Source of the DNA: Micromonospora chokoriensis
GTDB taxonomy: Bacteria; Actinomycetota; Actinomycetes; Mycobacteriales; Micromonosporaceae
NCBI RefSeq assembly: GCF_900091505.1
Contig: NZ_LT607409.1
Coordinates: forward strand, 124,001 to 188,000
DNA length: 64,000 nt
Direction of reading: 5' to 3'
Position 1 is the stretch's first letter; each line of letters starts with the position of its first letter. The translations under genes and the position numbers were made by a program. Positions 25,812-35,021 of this stretch are shown piece by piece. The notes under the pieces were generated by a model that was given only the letters and a program-made list of their open reading frames with translations, was not told the DNA's origin and made no database searches.

Positions 25812-26561
25812 ATGGACGTCGCCGGCAACCGTCCCCGCACCACGGTCAGCGGCGGCCCGCTGGAGCTGGCGGTCCTGTGGGGTGGTTTCCCACTCCTCGG
25901 CGCGGGCGCCGGCTGGCTCCTCGCGGCGGCGACGGGCTGGCTCACCCGGCTGCCCTGGGTGCCGTTCAGCGACCTGATCGAGTGGCTGGACCGGCTGCCC
26001 GAGCCGCAGGCCACCCTCGGCACCGTCGCGGTGGGCGTCGCCGCCGGTCTGGTCGTCGCCGGGATCGGCACCGCCGAACGGCTGATCGTCACCGTCGACC
26101 CGGCCCAGGTCCGGCTACGCCGCTCCGACCAGGACCGGACCGTCGCCCGGGTCGACACCCGGGTCGTCTTCCTCGCCGACAAGCACCTGGTGCTGCTCGA
26201 CGGCGACGGCGCGGAACTGGTCCGGGAACCGACCGACCATTCGGCCACGCAGCTGGCGGCGGCGTTCCGGGCGCACGGCTGGGGTTGGGCGGACGACGAC
26301 CCGCACCGGTCGGCGTACCGGCTGTGGGTGCCCGACCTGCCCGGGTTGCCGGCCGGCGCGGACGCGCTGCTGCGGGCCCGCGAGCGGGCTGTCGAGCGGG
26401 ACCGCCGCGACGACGCCCGCGAGTTGCGCAGGGAGTTGGGCCTGCTCGGGGTGGTGCTGCGCGACGAGGGCAAGCGGCAGTACTGGCGGCTGACCGCGCG
26501 CGCGGTCACCGGACGACCCGAGCAGTCGACTTCGGCCGAGCGGGAGCCGGACGGGCGGTAG
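25812..26561 (+). CDS. YqeB-like membrane protein
   Basis: A 249-residue protein with two membrane segments (VLWGGFPLLGAGAGWLLAAATGWL and TLGTVAVGVAAGLVVAGIG) followed by a cytoplasmic domain (VDPAQVRLRRSDQDRTVARVDTRVVFLADKHLVLLDGDGAELVRE). The RERAVERDRRDDARELRRELGLLGVVLRDEGKRQYWR segment near the end is a hallmark of actinobacterial YqeB-type proteins. The function is unknown. It starts two bases after the permease stop, so it is cotranscribed with the ABC genes. Confidence 0.8.
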   Translation: MDVAGNRPRTTVSGGPLELAVLWGGFPLLGAGAGWLLAAATGWLTRLPWVPFSDLIEWLDRLPEPQATLGTVAVGVAAGLVVAGIGTAERLIVTVDPAQVRLRRSDQDRTVARVDTRVVFLADKHLVLLDGDGAELVREPTDHSATQLAAAFRAHGWGWADDDPHRSAYRLWVPDLPGLPAGADALLRARERAVERDRRDDARELRRELGLLGVVLRDEGKRQYWRLTARAVTGRPEQSTSAEREPDGR

Positions 26562-26593
26562 CGTCTGTTTCAACAGACCCTGGGAGCCGCTCG

Positions 26594-27157
26594 ATGACCG
26601 AACAGCAGCCGTACCGGGTGGTGTCCCGACACCCCGGGTTCGAGCTGCGTCGGTACCCGGCCCACCTGGTGGCCGAGATGCAGGTCCAGGCCCCGTTCAC
26701 CAGGGCGCTGATCGAGGCGTTCCGACCGCTGGCCGGCTACCTCGGCGGCGCCAACCGGGCTCGACACCCGGTTGGCGCGGCCGAGCCGACGACGTCGGCG
26801 GCCGGTGGGTCGGAGAAGATCGCCATGACCGTGCCGGTGGTCCAGATCGAGGGCGAGCGGCCGGGCGCGTACCTGATCCAGGTCGTCCTGCCGGCGGCCC
26901 TCACCGCGGCGACCGCGCCCGAGCCGGTGGACGCCCGGGTGCGGGTCCGCGAGGTCAGGGCACAACTGGCGGCGGCGATGCGTTTCTCGGGGCGGTGGAC
27001 GGAGCAGACGTTCAGCCGGCGGGCCACCATGCTCGGCCGGTCGGTGACCGCGGCCGGGCTGCAACCCACCGGAGCCGTCCGGTACGCGCGCTTCGACCTG
27101 CCGTGGAAGCCGTGGTTCCTGCGGCGCAACGAGGTAGTGCTGCCGGTCGCCGAATAG
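26594..27157 (+). CDS. SOUL-family haem-binding-like protein
   Basis: A 187-residue SOUL/HBP domain protein. It opens PYRVVSRHPGFELRRYPAHLVAEMQV and contains SEKIAMTVPVVQ, the family core, then MRFSGRWTEQTFSRRATMLGRSV and a C-terminal PWKPWFLRRNEVVLPV. Known members bind haem or tetrapyrroles, but the binding histidine is not conserved across bacterial proteins. GGGAG seven bases upstream supports the ATG. A short 6-bp hairpin (26563-26578) separates it from the ABC operon. It converges with the FtsX gene. Confidence 0.9.
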   Translation: MTEQQPYRVVSRHPGFELRRYPAHLVAEMQVQAPFTRALIEAFRPLAGYLGGANRARHPVGAAEPTTSAAGGSEKIAMTVPVVQIEGERPGAYLIQVVLPAALTAATAPEPVDARVRVREVRAQLAAAMRFSGRWTEQTFSRRATMLGRSVTAAGLQPTGAVRYARFDLPWKPWFLRRNEVVLPVAE

Positions 27158-27166
27158 GCGGGCCGA

Positions 27167-29596
27167 TCATCCGACGACGCTGACCGGGGTCCGCGCGGGG
27201 CGGTGTCGCAGTGACCGCCACGTCGGCAGCACACTGGACAGCACGGCGAGCAGCAGGCACAGCCCCACCACGCCGGCGATCACCGACCAGGGCACCACCA
27301 GGTCGACGGACGCGCCGACCTGCTCGGCCAGGCCGGCACGGATGCTGAGCAGGCCGACGAACGCGACCGCGCCGCCGAGCAGCGCGCCGATGAGCACCAC
27401 CACAGCGGACTCGGCGGTGACCAGCCAGAGGACCTGCCGCCGGGTAGCCCCGGCCAACCGGATCAGCCGCAGGTCCGCGACCCGACCGGCGGCGGCCAGC
27501 AGCAACGTGTTGGCCACGGCGATGGCTCCGTAGCCGGCCGACACACCGATCAGCAGCAGCGTGAACGACCAGACGAGACGGTCCTCGGCGGCGTCCGCCT
27601 CGGCCGCCCAGGTGGCCACGTCGACGATCCGCGCGCCCACCGGTGGGGCGATCCGGTCCTGGACGTACACCGTGGAGGTCAACGCCGACGGGTCGTGCGC
27701 CCGCACCACGGCCCGGGGCACGAGCAGGTCGCCGGGGAGCGAGGTGTCGGTGACGACCGCGACGACGCGCAACGACACCGCTGTCCCGTCGGCGAAGACC
27801 AGCTCGTACGGGGCGGACGGCGGCAGGTTCGCCGAGGCGGTGACCACCACGGTGTCGTCCCCGCGCAGGTCCTCCAGGGAACCGGCGACGACGGTGAGCA
27901 GCCGGTTCGCGGCGGCGAAGCCCGCCGGGTCCACACCGAGCGCGGTCAGTGGCCGGTTCTCCGGCAGCGTTCCGGGGTCGGTGCGGAAGACGGTGGTCGG
28001 CAGGAGGGCGGTGCCTCCGGTCGCGGCGACGGCCGCGTCCGACAGACCGGGCGCCCGGTCCGGCAGGACGATCCAACCGGCGTTCACCTTGTCCGCCCGA
28101 CCCGCCGCGTACGCGGCGGTGCTGGTCCGCACCATCCCGGACACCAGCACCGCGAAGGCGACAGTGAGCAGCACCGGCGCGGCGATGGAGGCGGTCCGCC
28201 GGGTGGCGGTCAACGCACCACCACGGACCAGCATCCCGATCGCGCCACCGGGCCGCCGCACCGGGAACCGCAGCAGCCGCACCACCGGCCCGACCACTAC
28301 CGGGGCGAGCACCGTGGCACCGGCCACCAGCGCCATCACCGCGTACAGGGCGTAGGACGCCGCCACCCGGGCCTCGTCCGCGGTGGCCGTTCCTACGCTG
28401 AGCGCGATCCCCGCCGCGACGAGCAGCGCCCCGGTGGCGATCCGGGCCCGTCCGATCGGTCGCTGCTCGATCGCTGCCTCGCGCAACGCCTCCAGCGGAC
28501 GCACCCGCGCGGCCCGACGGGACGCCGACCAGACCGCCAGCACCGCGATCACCGGCCCGGCCGCGAGCGAGACCGCGATCGGCCAGGGGGCGTAGTGGAC
28601 CCGGAAGGTCGCCGGCTCGAACCCGACATCGACGAGCAGTCGACCCAGCGGCGGGGTGAGCGCCGCGCCGATCAGCAGACCGACCAGCCCGGCGCTGACG
28701 CCGACGACGAGAGCCTCGGCGTACACCATGCGGCGGACCTGCCGTCCGGTGGCGCCGACGGCGCGCAGCAGGCCCAACTCGCGGCGGCGCTGCGCGACGG
28801 TGAACGCGAAGGTGGAGGAGACCACGAACACCGTGACGAAGCCGGCGAGAGCCGCCGTGGCGGTGAGCACCTGCATACCGATCCACCGGGTCCGGGCGTC
28901 GTCGCGCGGCTCCAACGCGCTGCGCGCGTCGCCGGTCAGCACCCGTCCGTCGCCGCCGACGACACCGCGAGCCGACGCGGCGACCCGGTCCGGGTCGGCC
29001 CTCGGCGCGAGGACCAACCCGATGGCCCGGACGCCGGGCGCGAGCGCGGCGGCGACCTCGTCCGCGACGTGCACGCCGGGCCCGTCCACCAGACCGGTGA
29101 CGGTGTACGCCTGCGGCCCGGCCGCCGTCAGCAGGGTGACCGGCGCACCGGTACGCAGTCCCAGCGCACTGTCGATGACCACCTCGCCGGGCCTGGCGGG
29201 CGGCTCACCCGCGGTGAGGCGCAGACCACCCAGCCGGGCGCTGGACCACCCGTGCCCCTGGTACGCGTCCTCCCGCCGGGTGTCGGCTGCGGCGGGTCGG
29301 CCGTCGACGAGCGGTTGGGCGTAGAAGGTGCGGTCCGGTACCGCCGCGACGACACCCGGCAGACCGGCCAACCGGTCGACCAGCCCCGCCGCCGTGGTGG
29401 CGGACCACGGTCGGGTCGGCACGAACTGGTCGGCCGACGCGCCCGCCTCGGGGCTCTGCACCACGACTGCCGCCCGAGCCAGTCGGTCCGGCACCTGCGG
29501 GCGCCCGGAGGCGAGCAGCAGGGTGGCCGTCGCGACCAGCGCGACCCCGATGGCGACAGCCACGAACGCGCTGGTCGACCGGCGGATGCTCAGCAT
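27167..29596 (-). CDS. FtsX-like ABC transporter permease
   Basis: An 809-residue permease with two FtsX domains. The first membrane helix is near residue 10-30, then an extracytoplasmic domain, then three helices around 245-370 (TAALAGFVTVFVVSSTFAF, the QRRRELGLLRAVGATGRQVRRMV coupling helix). The second set of helices starts near 420 and ends with LLLIGVSAGYGAIAVANTLLLAAAGRVADLRLIRLAGATRRQVLWLV and two final helices. It overlaps the upstream ATPase gene by seven bases (ATGCTGA). Such pairs act as lipoprotein, lipid or antibiotic-peptide transporters. Confidence 0.92.
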   Translation of the reverse strand: MLSIRRSTSAFVAVAIGVALVATATLLLASGRPQVPDRLARAAVVVQSPEAGASADQFVPTRPWSATTAAGLVDRLAGLPGVVAAVPDRTFYAQPLVDGRPAAADTRREDAYQGHGWSSARLGGLRLTAGEPPARPGEVVIDSALGLRTGAPVTLLTAAGPQAYTVTGLVDGPGVHVADEVAAALAPGVRAIGLVLAPRADPDRVAASARGVVGGDGRVLTGDARSALEPRDDARTRWIGMQVLTATAALAGFVTVFVVSSTFAFTVAQRRRELGLLRAVGATGRQVRRMVYAEALVVGVSAGLVGLLIGAALTPPLGRLLVDVGFEPATFRVHYAPWPIAVSLAAGPVIAVLAVWSASRRAARVRPLEALREAAIEQRPIGRARIATGALLVAAGIALSVGTATADEARVAASYALYAVMALVAGATVLAPVVVGPVVRLLRFPVRRPGGAIGMLVRGGALTATRRTASIAAPVLLTVAFAVLVSGMVRTSTAAYAAGRADKVNAGWIVLPDRAPGLSDAAVAATGGTALLPTTVFRTDPGTLPENRPLTALGVDPAGFAAANRLLTVVAGSLEDLRGDDTVVVTASANLPPSAPYELVFADGTAVSLRVVAVVTDTSLPGDLLVPRAVVRAHDPSALTSTVYVQDRIAPPVGARIVDVATWAAEADAAEDRLVWSFTLLLIGVSAGYGAIAVANTLLLAAAGRVADLRLIRLAGATRRQVLWLVTAESAVVVLIGALLGGAVAFVGLLSIRAGLAEQVGASVDLVVPWSVIAGVVGLCLLLAVLSSVLPTWRSLRHRPARTPVSVVG

Positions 29597-30327
29597 GACC
29601 GCTCCCGCTCGGCGATCCGCGCGGCGACTGTCGCCGCCGAGATGTCGCCGTCCACCTCGTCGACCACGCGCCCGTCGGCGAGCAGGAGGACCCGATCGGC
29701 GTACGCGGCGGCGTCGGGATCGTGGGTCACCATCACCACTGTCTGGCCGTGGTCGTCGACCAGCGCCCGCAGCAGCCGGAGCACCTGCCGGGACGCCGCG
29801 CTGTCCAACGCCCCGGTCGGCTCGTCGGCGAAGACCACCGCCGGTCGGGTGATCAACGCTCGGGCCACGGCGACGCGCTGCTGCTCACCGCCGGACAACT
29901 CACTCGGCCGGTGCCCGGCCCGGTCGGCCAGTCCCACCGCGTCGAGGGCGGCGGTGACGTCCCGCGCCGGTGGGCGGCGGCCGGCCAGCCGCAACGGCAA
30001 CTCGACGTTCTGCCCGGCCGTCAGCGTGGACACCAGGTTGAACGCCTGGAACACGAACCCGATCCGGTCACGCCGCAGCCGGGTCACCTCGTCCTCGCCG
30101 AGCTGGTCGAGGCGGATGCCGTCGATCGTTACGGTCCCCTCGGTCGGGCTGTCCAGCCCCGCCGCGCAGTGCAGCAGGGTGGACTTTCCCGAGCCGGAGG
30201 GGCCCATCACCGCCGTGAACGTCCCGCTCGCGAAGCTCGTCGTCACGCCGTCGAGCGCCGTCACCCGCCGGGTTCCGGTGCCGTACACCGCGCGCAGCCC
30301 CGTCAGGGTCACCGTGTGTGTGGTCAT
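29590..30327 (-). CDS. ABC transporter ATP-binding protein (LolD/MacB type)
   Basis: A 245-residue ATPase that powers the FtsX permease. Walker A is GPSGSGKST, Q loop FVFQAFNL, signature LSGGEQQR, Walker B VVFADEPTGALD, switch His in VMVTHDPDAA. The start MTTHTVTLTGLRAVYG lies within a longer open frame that is a shadow upstream. It diverges from the second histidine kinase across 169 bases, where promoters for both directions must lie. Confidence 0.93.
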   Translation of the reverse strand: MTTHTVTLTGLRAVYGTGTRRVTALDGVTTSFASGTFTAVMGPSGSGKSTLLHCAAGLDSPTEGTVTIDGIRLDQLGEDEVTRLRRDRIGFVFQAFNLVSTLTAGQNVELPLRLAGRRPPARDVTAALDAVGLADRAGHRPSELSGGEQQRVAVARALITRPAVVFADEPTGALDSAASRQVLRLLRALVDDHGQTVVMVTHDPDAAAYADRVLLLADGRVVDEVDGDISAATVAARIAERERSC

Positions 30328-30496
30328 GGTCGACACAGTGCCGGCTGCGGTGGGTGCCGCGCGTCGTGCTGGCGCGGACAGTTTCCGCCCCTCCCGCGGG
30401 TGGAGCCGGAGGCCCGCAACGGCCGGTACGTCGTCCTCGGGGATGACCGCCCGTGGGTGGACGCGGACCGGCCAGCCGGCCGATACGGTCGGACGG

Positions 30497-31654
30497 GTGA
30501 CCCCTCCCCTGCTGACCCGACGGCTACGGCCAGTGGATCTGTACGTCGTGGACGCCCTGCTGGCCGTGGCGGTCGGCGGGCTGCTCTGCCCGTACGCGGC
30601 GTTGGAGTCACCGCTGCACGGCGGCGTACGCGAGCCGCTCTGGGTGTCGGTGCTCGTCGGACTGGCTATCGGGCTGCCGCTGGCCGTACGCCGTCGGTGG
30701 CCGATGACGGTGGCCGCCGTGATCAGCGCCGTCACCACCGTCGCCCTGGTCACCGGGGTGATCCCGAACTTCGCCGCCGCCGCGCCGGCGCTCGCCATCG
30801 GCCTGTCCTTCTACACGGTCGCGGTGTCGACGGCCACCCGCCGCTCGATCCTCTGCGCGGCGGGTTGTCTCGCGCTGGTGAGCGTCGCGCTGGTGCTGAC
30901 GGCGGGTGACCTGTGGTCGCGTGCGGGTGGGGTCGTCTACGCCTCCGTCATGATCGCGCCCGCCTGGGTGATCGGGTGGCTGGTCCGGGAACGACGTGCC
31001 CTCGCCGCCCGGCAGAGTGACCACCTGGTCCGTCAGGCCACGGCGGAGGAGCGACTGCGGGTGGCACGCGAGCTGCACGACGTGGTCGCCCACACGCTGA
31101 GTCTCATCGTGGTGAAGGCATCCGTCGCGAACCACGTCGCCGAGTCGGATCCCCGCGAGGCGGGCGCCGCCCTCCGGGTGATCGAGGAGACCGGCCGCAA
31201 CGCCCTGGCCGACGTCCGGCGGGTGCTGGGCGTCCTGCGGGACGACACCTCGTACGCCCCGACACCCGGGCTGGACGAGTTGCCCACGCTGGCGCGGCAG
31301 GCGGCGATCGGCGGTGTCGACGTACGGCTCGACGTCCGACGGGAGGCGCCGGGCAGCGTGGTCCCCGAGTCGGTGGGCCTGGCGGTGTACCGCATCGTGC
31401 AGGAGGCGGTGACCAACGTGGTCAAGCACGCGGCCCCGGCCGCCTGCCGGGCTACGGTGACCGTCACACCCGGTGAGGTACGGGTGGAGGTGACCGACGA
31501 CGGTCGACGTCCGGTCCTGACCGGCGGGGAGGGGCACGGGTTGATCGGCATGCGGGAACGGGTGGCGTTGCACGGCGGGGATTTCAGCGCCGGGCCACGC
31601 TCGGACGGCGGCTTCGCGGTGACCGCCAGCCTGCCCTACCGGGTGGCCGCGTGA
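30497..31654 (+). CDS. Sensor histidine kinase (HisKA_3)
   Basis: A 385-residue kinase with about five N-terminal membrane helices (to about residue 165). The HisKA_3 helix is RLRVARELHDVVAHTLSLIVVKASV, with the phosphoacceptor His near 194. The HATPase_c domain shows AVYRIVQEAVTNVVKHA and GHGLIGMRERVALHGG. The GTG start follows TACGGT (30484-30489) by seven bases, consistent with a leaderless transcript. The same frame is open for over 900 codons upstream, antisense to the FtsX gene, but that part lacks any domain. It overlaps the regulator gene by GTGA. Confidence 0.92.
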   Translation: MTPPLLTRRLRPVDLYVVDALLAVAVGGLLCPYAALESPLHGGVREPLWVSVLVGLAIGLPLAVRRRWPMTVAAVISAVTTVALVTGVIPNFAAAAPALAIGLSFYTVAVSTATRRSILCAAGCLALVSVALVLTAGDLWSRAGGVVYASVMIAPAWVIGWLVRERRALAARQSDHLVRQATAEERLRVARELHDVVAHTLSLIVVKASVANHVAESDPREAGAALRVIEETGRNALADVRRVLGVLRDDTSYAPTPGLDELPTLARQAAIGGVDVRLDVRREAPGSVVPESVGLAVYRIVQEAVTNVVKHAAPAACRATVTVTPGEVRVEVTDDGRRPVLTGGEGHGLIGMRERVALHGGDFSAGPRSDGGFAVTASLPYRVAA

Positions 31655-32319
31655 TCCGCGTACTGATCGCCGACGACCAGGCGTTGCTGCGCGGCAGCTT
31701 CCGGCTGCTGGTCGACCTCGCCCCGGACTGCACCGTTGTCGGCGAGGCGGGCACCGGTGTCGAGGCCGTCGCGTTGACCGGGCAGCACCGGCCCGACGTG
31801 GTGCTGATGGACGTCCGGATGCCGGAGATGGACGGCATCGAGGCGACCCGACGGATCTGCGCCGACCCGGCGACCGCCGGCACCCGGGTCATCATCCTGA
31901 CCACGTTCGACCTGGACGAGTACGTCTACGGCGCGTTGCGCGCCGGCGCCAGTGGTTTCCTGCTCAAGGACACCCCACCGGCGGACCTGCTGACCGCCGT
32001 CCGGGTGGTCGCCGCCGGTGAGGGGCTGCTCGCGCCGACGGTGACCCGCCGGCTGATCGACGAGTTCGCCAGGCGACCGGAGCCGGCCCGGCCGCTGCCC
32101 CGTGACCTGGACGGGGTGACCGAACGGGAGCGGGAGGTGCTCGCGTTGATCGCCCGGGGTCTGTCCAACGCGGAGTTGGCCACGCACCTCAGTCTCAGCC
32201 AGGCCACCGTCAAGACCCACGTCGGTCGGCTACTGACCAAGCTGGGCGTCCGGGACCGCGCGCAACTGGTCATCGTCGCCTACGAGACGGGTCTGGTGGG
32301 GCCGGGCGGCCTACGCTGA
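31651..32319 (+). CDS. LuxR/NarL-family response regulator
   Basis: A 222-residue regulator. The receiver opens VIRVLIADDQALLRGSFRLLV, has the phosphoacceptor Asp in VVLMDVRMPEMDG and the Lys in FLLKDTPPADLL. The LuxR DNA-binding domain reads LTEREREVLALIARGLSNAELATHLSLSQATVKTHVGRLLTKLGV with minor variants. It is translationally coupled to the kinase and most likely controls the divergent LolD/FtsX-type transporter. Confidence 0.94.
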   Translation: MIRVLIADDQALLRGSFRLLVDLAPDCTVVGEAGTGVEAVALTGQHRPDVVLMDVRMPEMDGIEATRRICADPATAGTRVIILTTFDLDEYVYGALRAGASGFLLKDTPPADLLTAVRVVAAGEGLLAPTVTRRLIDEFARRPEPARPLPRDLDGVTEREREVLALIARGLSNAELATHLSLSQATVKTHVGRLLTKLGVRDRAQLVIVAYETGLVGPGGLR

Positions 32320-32348
32320 GCCGGTCGGCCGTCACCCGAGGAGGAGCA

Positions 32349-32891
32349 ATGACCCGGTACGTCGCCCTGCTGCGTGGGGTCAACGTCGGCGGCGCCACCC
32401 GGCTGGCGATGGCCGACCTGCGCCGGATCGTCACCGGGCTCGGGCACGAGGACGTGAAGACGTACCTGCAGAGCGGCAACGTCGCCTTCAGCAGCACGGT
32501 GCGCGACGCGGAGGAGCTGGCGGCCGGGATCAGGCAGGCGCTCACCGACGAGGTGGCGTTGACGGTGCCGGTGCTGGTGCGCAGCGGCCGGGAGTTGGCG
32601 GCGATCGCCGGCGGCAACCCGTACGCCGACCGGGAGGACGACCCGACGAGGCTGATGGTCGCCTTCCTGGCCACCGCGCCGGAGAAGTCCACAGCGGATG
32701 CGCTGAGCGTGCCCGGTGGGGAGAACGTGTCGTTCACGGTGACCGGCCGGGAGGTCTTCCTGCACTACGTCGACGGCGGCTACGGGCGGTCGAAGTTCAC
32801 CAACGCGTACCTGGAGAAGAAGCTGGGCGTGGTGGCGACCACCCGCAACTGGAAGTCGGTGCGGGCTCTGGCCGAGCTGGCCGCCGGCTGA
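32349..32891 (+). CDS. DUF1697-family protein
   Basis: A 180-residue cytoplasmic protein of the DUF1697 family: MTRYVALLRGVNVGGATRLAMADLR, GHEDVKTYLQSGNVAFSS, NPYADREDDPTRLMVAFL, then the C-terminal YGRSKFTNAYLEKKLGVVATTRNWKSV, the most conserved block. The biochemical role is unknown. GAGGAG at 32339-32344 supports the ATG. Confidence 0.93.
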   Translation: MTRYVALLRGVNVGGATRLAMADLRRIVTGLGHEDVKTYLQSGNVAFSSTVRDAEELAAGIRQALTDEVALTVPVLVRSGRELAAIAGGNPYADREDDPTRLMVAFLATAPEKSTADALSVPGGENVSFTVTGREVFLHYVDGGYGRSKFTNAYLEKKLGVVATTRNWKSVRALAELAAG

Positions 32892-32894
32892 TCC

Positions 32895-32924
32895 GGTGGG
32901 GGCCGCTGCCGGGCGACCCCCACC
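32895..32924. terminator. Bidirectional hairpin
   Basis: GGTGGGGG (32895-32902) pairs with CCCCCACC (32917-32924) across a 14-base loop, between the convergent DUF1697 and MBL-fold genes. Confidence 0.65.
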
Positions 32925-32932
32925 AGCACCGG

Positions 32933-33910
32933 TCAGAAGTGGTACGCGGTCTCGTACTCGGGCACCAGCACGCGGCTGCGCGGCGAGATCCGGCGGATCG
33001 CCGCGATCATGTCGTTCAGCCGGGCACGGTCGGTCTCGGCGACCGGCGGCGGGTTCCGCAGCTCCGTCTCGAAGTTGTCGTAGTGCACCGGCACCACGAC
33101 CTTCGGATAGTCCAGCCCCTCCAGCAGTCGGGGCAGGTAGTCCCCGGTCGTGGTGGCGTTCTGCATGGCCACCATCGCCACGTCGGGCGCGAGCCCGGTG
33201 AGGTTCCGCTCGGCGACGTCGCTGGCCCCGGTGAAGTAGACCGACGGGCCGCCGTCGACCCGCAGCAGGTAGCCGAGCGTGTCGCCCTCCGGCAGGTCCG
33301 CGATGGTCGCCGGCTGCGCGGGCCGGCTGACCCGCACCCCGGGGAAAGCCACCGAGTACGACGGGTTGCGGCTGTGCAGCGAGCCGACCACCTCGACGGA
33401 GTGGTCGCCGAAGTCCAGCACCTCGCCGCCCTTCACGGCGCTGAGCTGCGTCGACGGCAGTTCGTAGGCCAACCCCAGGTGGTACGCGGTCAGCGTGCCG
33501 AAGACCCGCGCGCCGGTGCGCTTCGCGATGTACGGCACGTCCATGAAGTGGTCCCAGTGGGTGTGCGTGACGAACACCGTCATGGCCCGGTCGACGCGCG
33601 GGTCGATCACGTCGGTGCGCACCGTCAACGCCTTCTCCGGGTTGAACGCGTTCCTGAACAGCCCGGTGTCGATCCGGCTGAGGAACGGGTCGACGAGGAC
33701 CGTGCGATCGGAGATGTCGACGCGCCAGCCGGCCGTACCCCACCAACGGAAGCTGACCGCGCCCTTGCGGCGGGCGGACGGGGTGGGTGTGGCGGCGGGC
33801 GGCGCGGCCTGGGCCGGGGTGATCGGGCCGGCGGCGAGCCCGGCGGTGGTGACCAGGGCGGTGGTGGCGGCGGTGTCGCGCAGGAAGCGTCGGCGGTCGA
33901 GGCTGGGCAT
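32933..33910 (-). CDS. Exported MBL-fold metallo-hydrolase (Tat signal)
   Basis: A 325-residue protein. The N-terminus is a Tat signal (SLDRRRFLRDTAATTALVTTAGLAAG, RR at about 6-7), cut near PAQA|AP. The metallo-beta-lactamase fold has THTHWDHF near residue 115 (HxHxDH), GSLHSRNP and a late VVPVHYDNF histidine. The closest fold relatives are UlaG/phosphodiesterase-like enzymes. The substrate is unknown. It probably folds with its metals before export. Confidence 0.88.
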   Translation of the reverse strand: MPSLDRRRFLRDTAATTALVTTAGLAAGPITPAQAAPPAATPTPSARRKGAVSFRWWGTAGWRVDISDRTVLVDPFLSRIDTGLFRNAFNPEKALTVRTDVIDPRVDRAMTVFVTHTHWDHFMDVPYIAKRTGARVFGTLTAYHLGLAYELPSTQLSAVKGGEVLDFGDHSVEVVGSLHSRNPSYSVAFPGVRVSRPAQPATIADLPEGDTLGYLLRVDGGPSVYFTGASDVAERNLTGLAPDVAMVAMQNATTTGDYLPRLLEGLDYPKVVVPVHYDNFETELRNPPPVAETDRARLNDMIAAIRRISPRSRVLVPEYETAYHF

Positions 33911-34063
33911 GCGGGTCTACTCCCCGTGGTCGAGCGATTGGTCGGCACGAGCCAACCAGCGCGACCCGGCCCCGGTCCAAGATCAGAGGCGATCAGCTCC
34001 GATACGCCACCGCATATCGGGCCTGCTCAGTGGTCGTGCGCCGGCGCGCCGACGGGCACGAAA

Positions 34064-34969
34064 TCAGTCGCCGCGCAGCGCCTCCACGGCCGTGCGGGCG
34101 GCCTCCCCCATCGCCAGGTCCACGTCGATCCGCCGCGACGCCAACTGGTCGGCGCGGGCGAACACGGCGATCGCGTACCGGCCGCCGTCGGGGTATTCCG
34201 CGACCCCGGCCTCCAGGTGCAGCCCGGGCAGGGTGCCGGTCTTACCGGCGACCCGCACGCCGGGCGGGAAGCCGGCGGCCAGCCGGGTCCAGAAGAGTTG
34301 CCGGGCCATCCAGGTACGGACCATCGCGCAGGCGGCCGCCGGTCCGGCCTCGTCCCGCCAGATCATGGTGAGTAGCCGGGTGATCTCCCGGGCGGTACTG
34401 GAGGTGGTGTGCGCCGGGTCGAACACCCGCATCGCCCGGATCCGGTCCGCCGGCAACGTGGGGAAGATCCGGGCGAAGTCCGCCTCGGTGCGCGCGCCCA
34501 CGTCGGCGAGCATCAGCTCTACCAGCTCCCGGGGACCGCCCCGGATGCGGGTACGGGTCAACCCCAGCTCGGCGGCGAGCATTGGGAGCAGGTCCGGGCC
34601 GACCCGACGCAGCAGCAGGTCGGCGGCAGTGTTGTCACTGACGGACATGGCGAAGTACGCGAGGTCGCGCAGCGACACCTCGGCGTCGTCGACGCAGCCG
34701 GCCAGGCCCCAGCCGCCGAGCCGGTCGGCGGCGGTGACCAGAACCCGTTCGGTCGGGTCGAGTTGACCGGCCTCGACCTGCCGGGCGAACTCCAGCACCA
34801 GCAGGACCTTGAAGATCGAGGCGATCACCACCTGCTCGTCGGCCCGCACCCCGACCTCCCGGGCAGCGCCGGCCGCGTCCAGGTCCACGGCGTCCAGGTC
34901 CACGGCGTGCAGGCTGGCGGTCACCCCGGCGGCGGCGAAGATCACCTCGATGCGTTCGTCCACGTCCAC
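34064..34969 (-). CDS. Class A beta-lactamase-fold serine enzyme
   Basis: A 301-residue penicillin-recognising serine enzyme. The three motifs are Ser51-x-x-Lys54 (SIFK), Ser111-Asp112-Asn113 (SDN) and Lys243-Thr244-Gly245 (KTG), followed by the DPAHTTSSTAREITRLL segment. I cannot find the Glu166-type omega-loop motif (ExxLN) that deacylates beta-lactams, and there is no signal peptide, so true beta-lactamase activity is uncertain. The GTG start is seven bases from TAGCGT (complement of 34976-34981), a leaderless promoter. It is back-to-back with a LysR regulator, like the ampC-ampR arrangement. Confidence 0.85.
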   Translation of the reverse strand: MDVDERIEVIFAAAGVTASLHAVDLDAVDLDAAGAAREVGVRADEQVVIASIFKVLLVLEFARQVEAGQLDPTERVLVTAADRLGGWGLAGCVDDAEVSLRDLAYFAMSVSDNTAADLLLRRVGPDLLPMLAAELGLTRTRIRGGPRELVELMLADVGARTEADFARIFPTLPADRIRAMRVFDPAHTTSSTAREITRLLTMIWRDEAGPAAACAMVRTWMARQLFWTRLAAGFPPGVRVAGKTGTLPGLHLEAGVAEYPDGGRYAIAVFARADQLASRRIDVDLAMGEAARTAVEALRGD

Positions 34970-34975
34970 GCCAGC

Positions 34976-35014
34976 ACGCTATCCAGCGGGCCGGGGTCGG
35001 GGCTGGCGTAGGGT
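34976..35014. promoter_or_regulatory. Divergent leaderless promoters
   Basis: TAGCGT on the minus strand (34976-34981) ends six bases before the serine-enzyme GTG. TAGGGT on the plus strand (35009-35014) ends seven bases before the LysR GTG. Only about 50 bases separate the two start codons, so a LysR dimer here would control both. Confidence 0.5.
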
Positions 35015-35021
35015 CCGGGCA

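Noticed and set aside
27695..30496. Over 900 codons open ahead of the second kinase, antisense to the FtsX gene
   Set aside because: Low-complexity Gly/Arg/Asp/His-rich translation with no domain; a shadow of the codon pattern.
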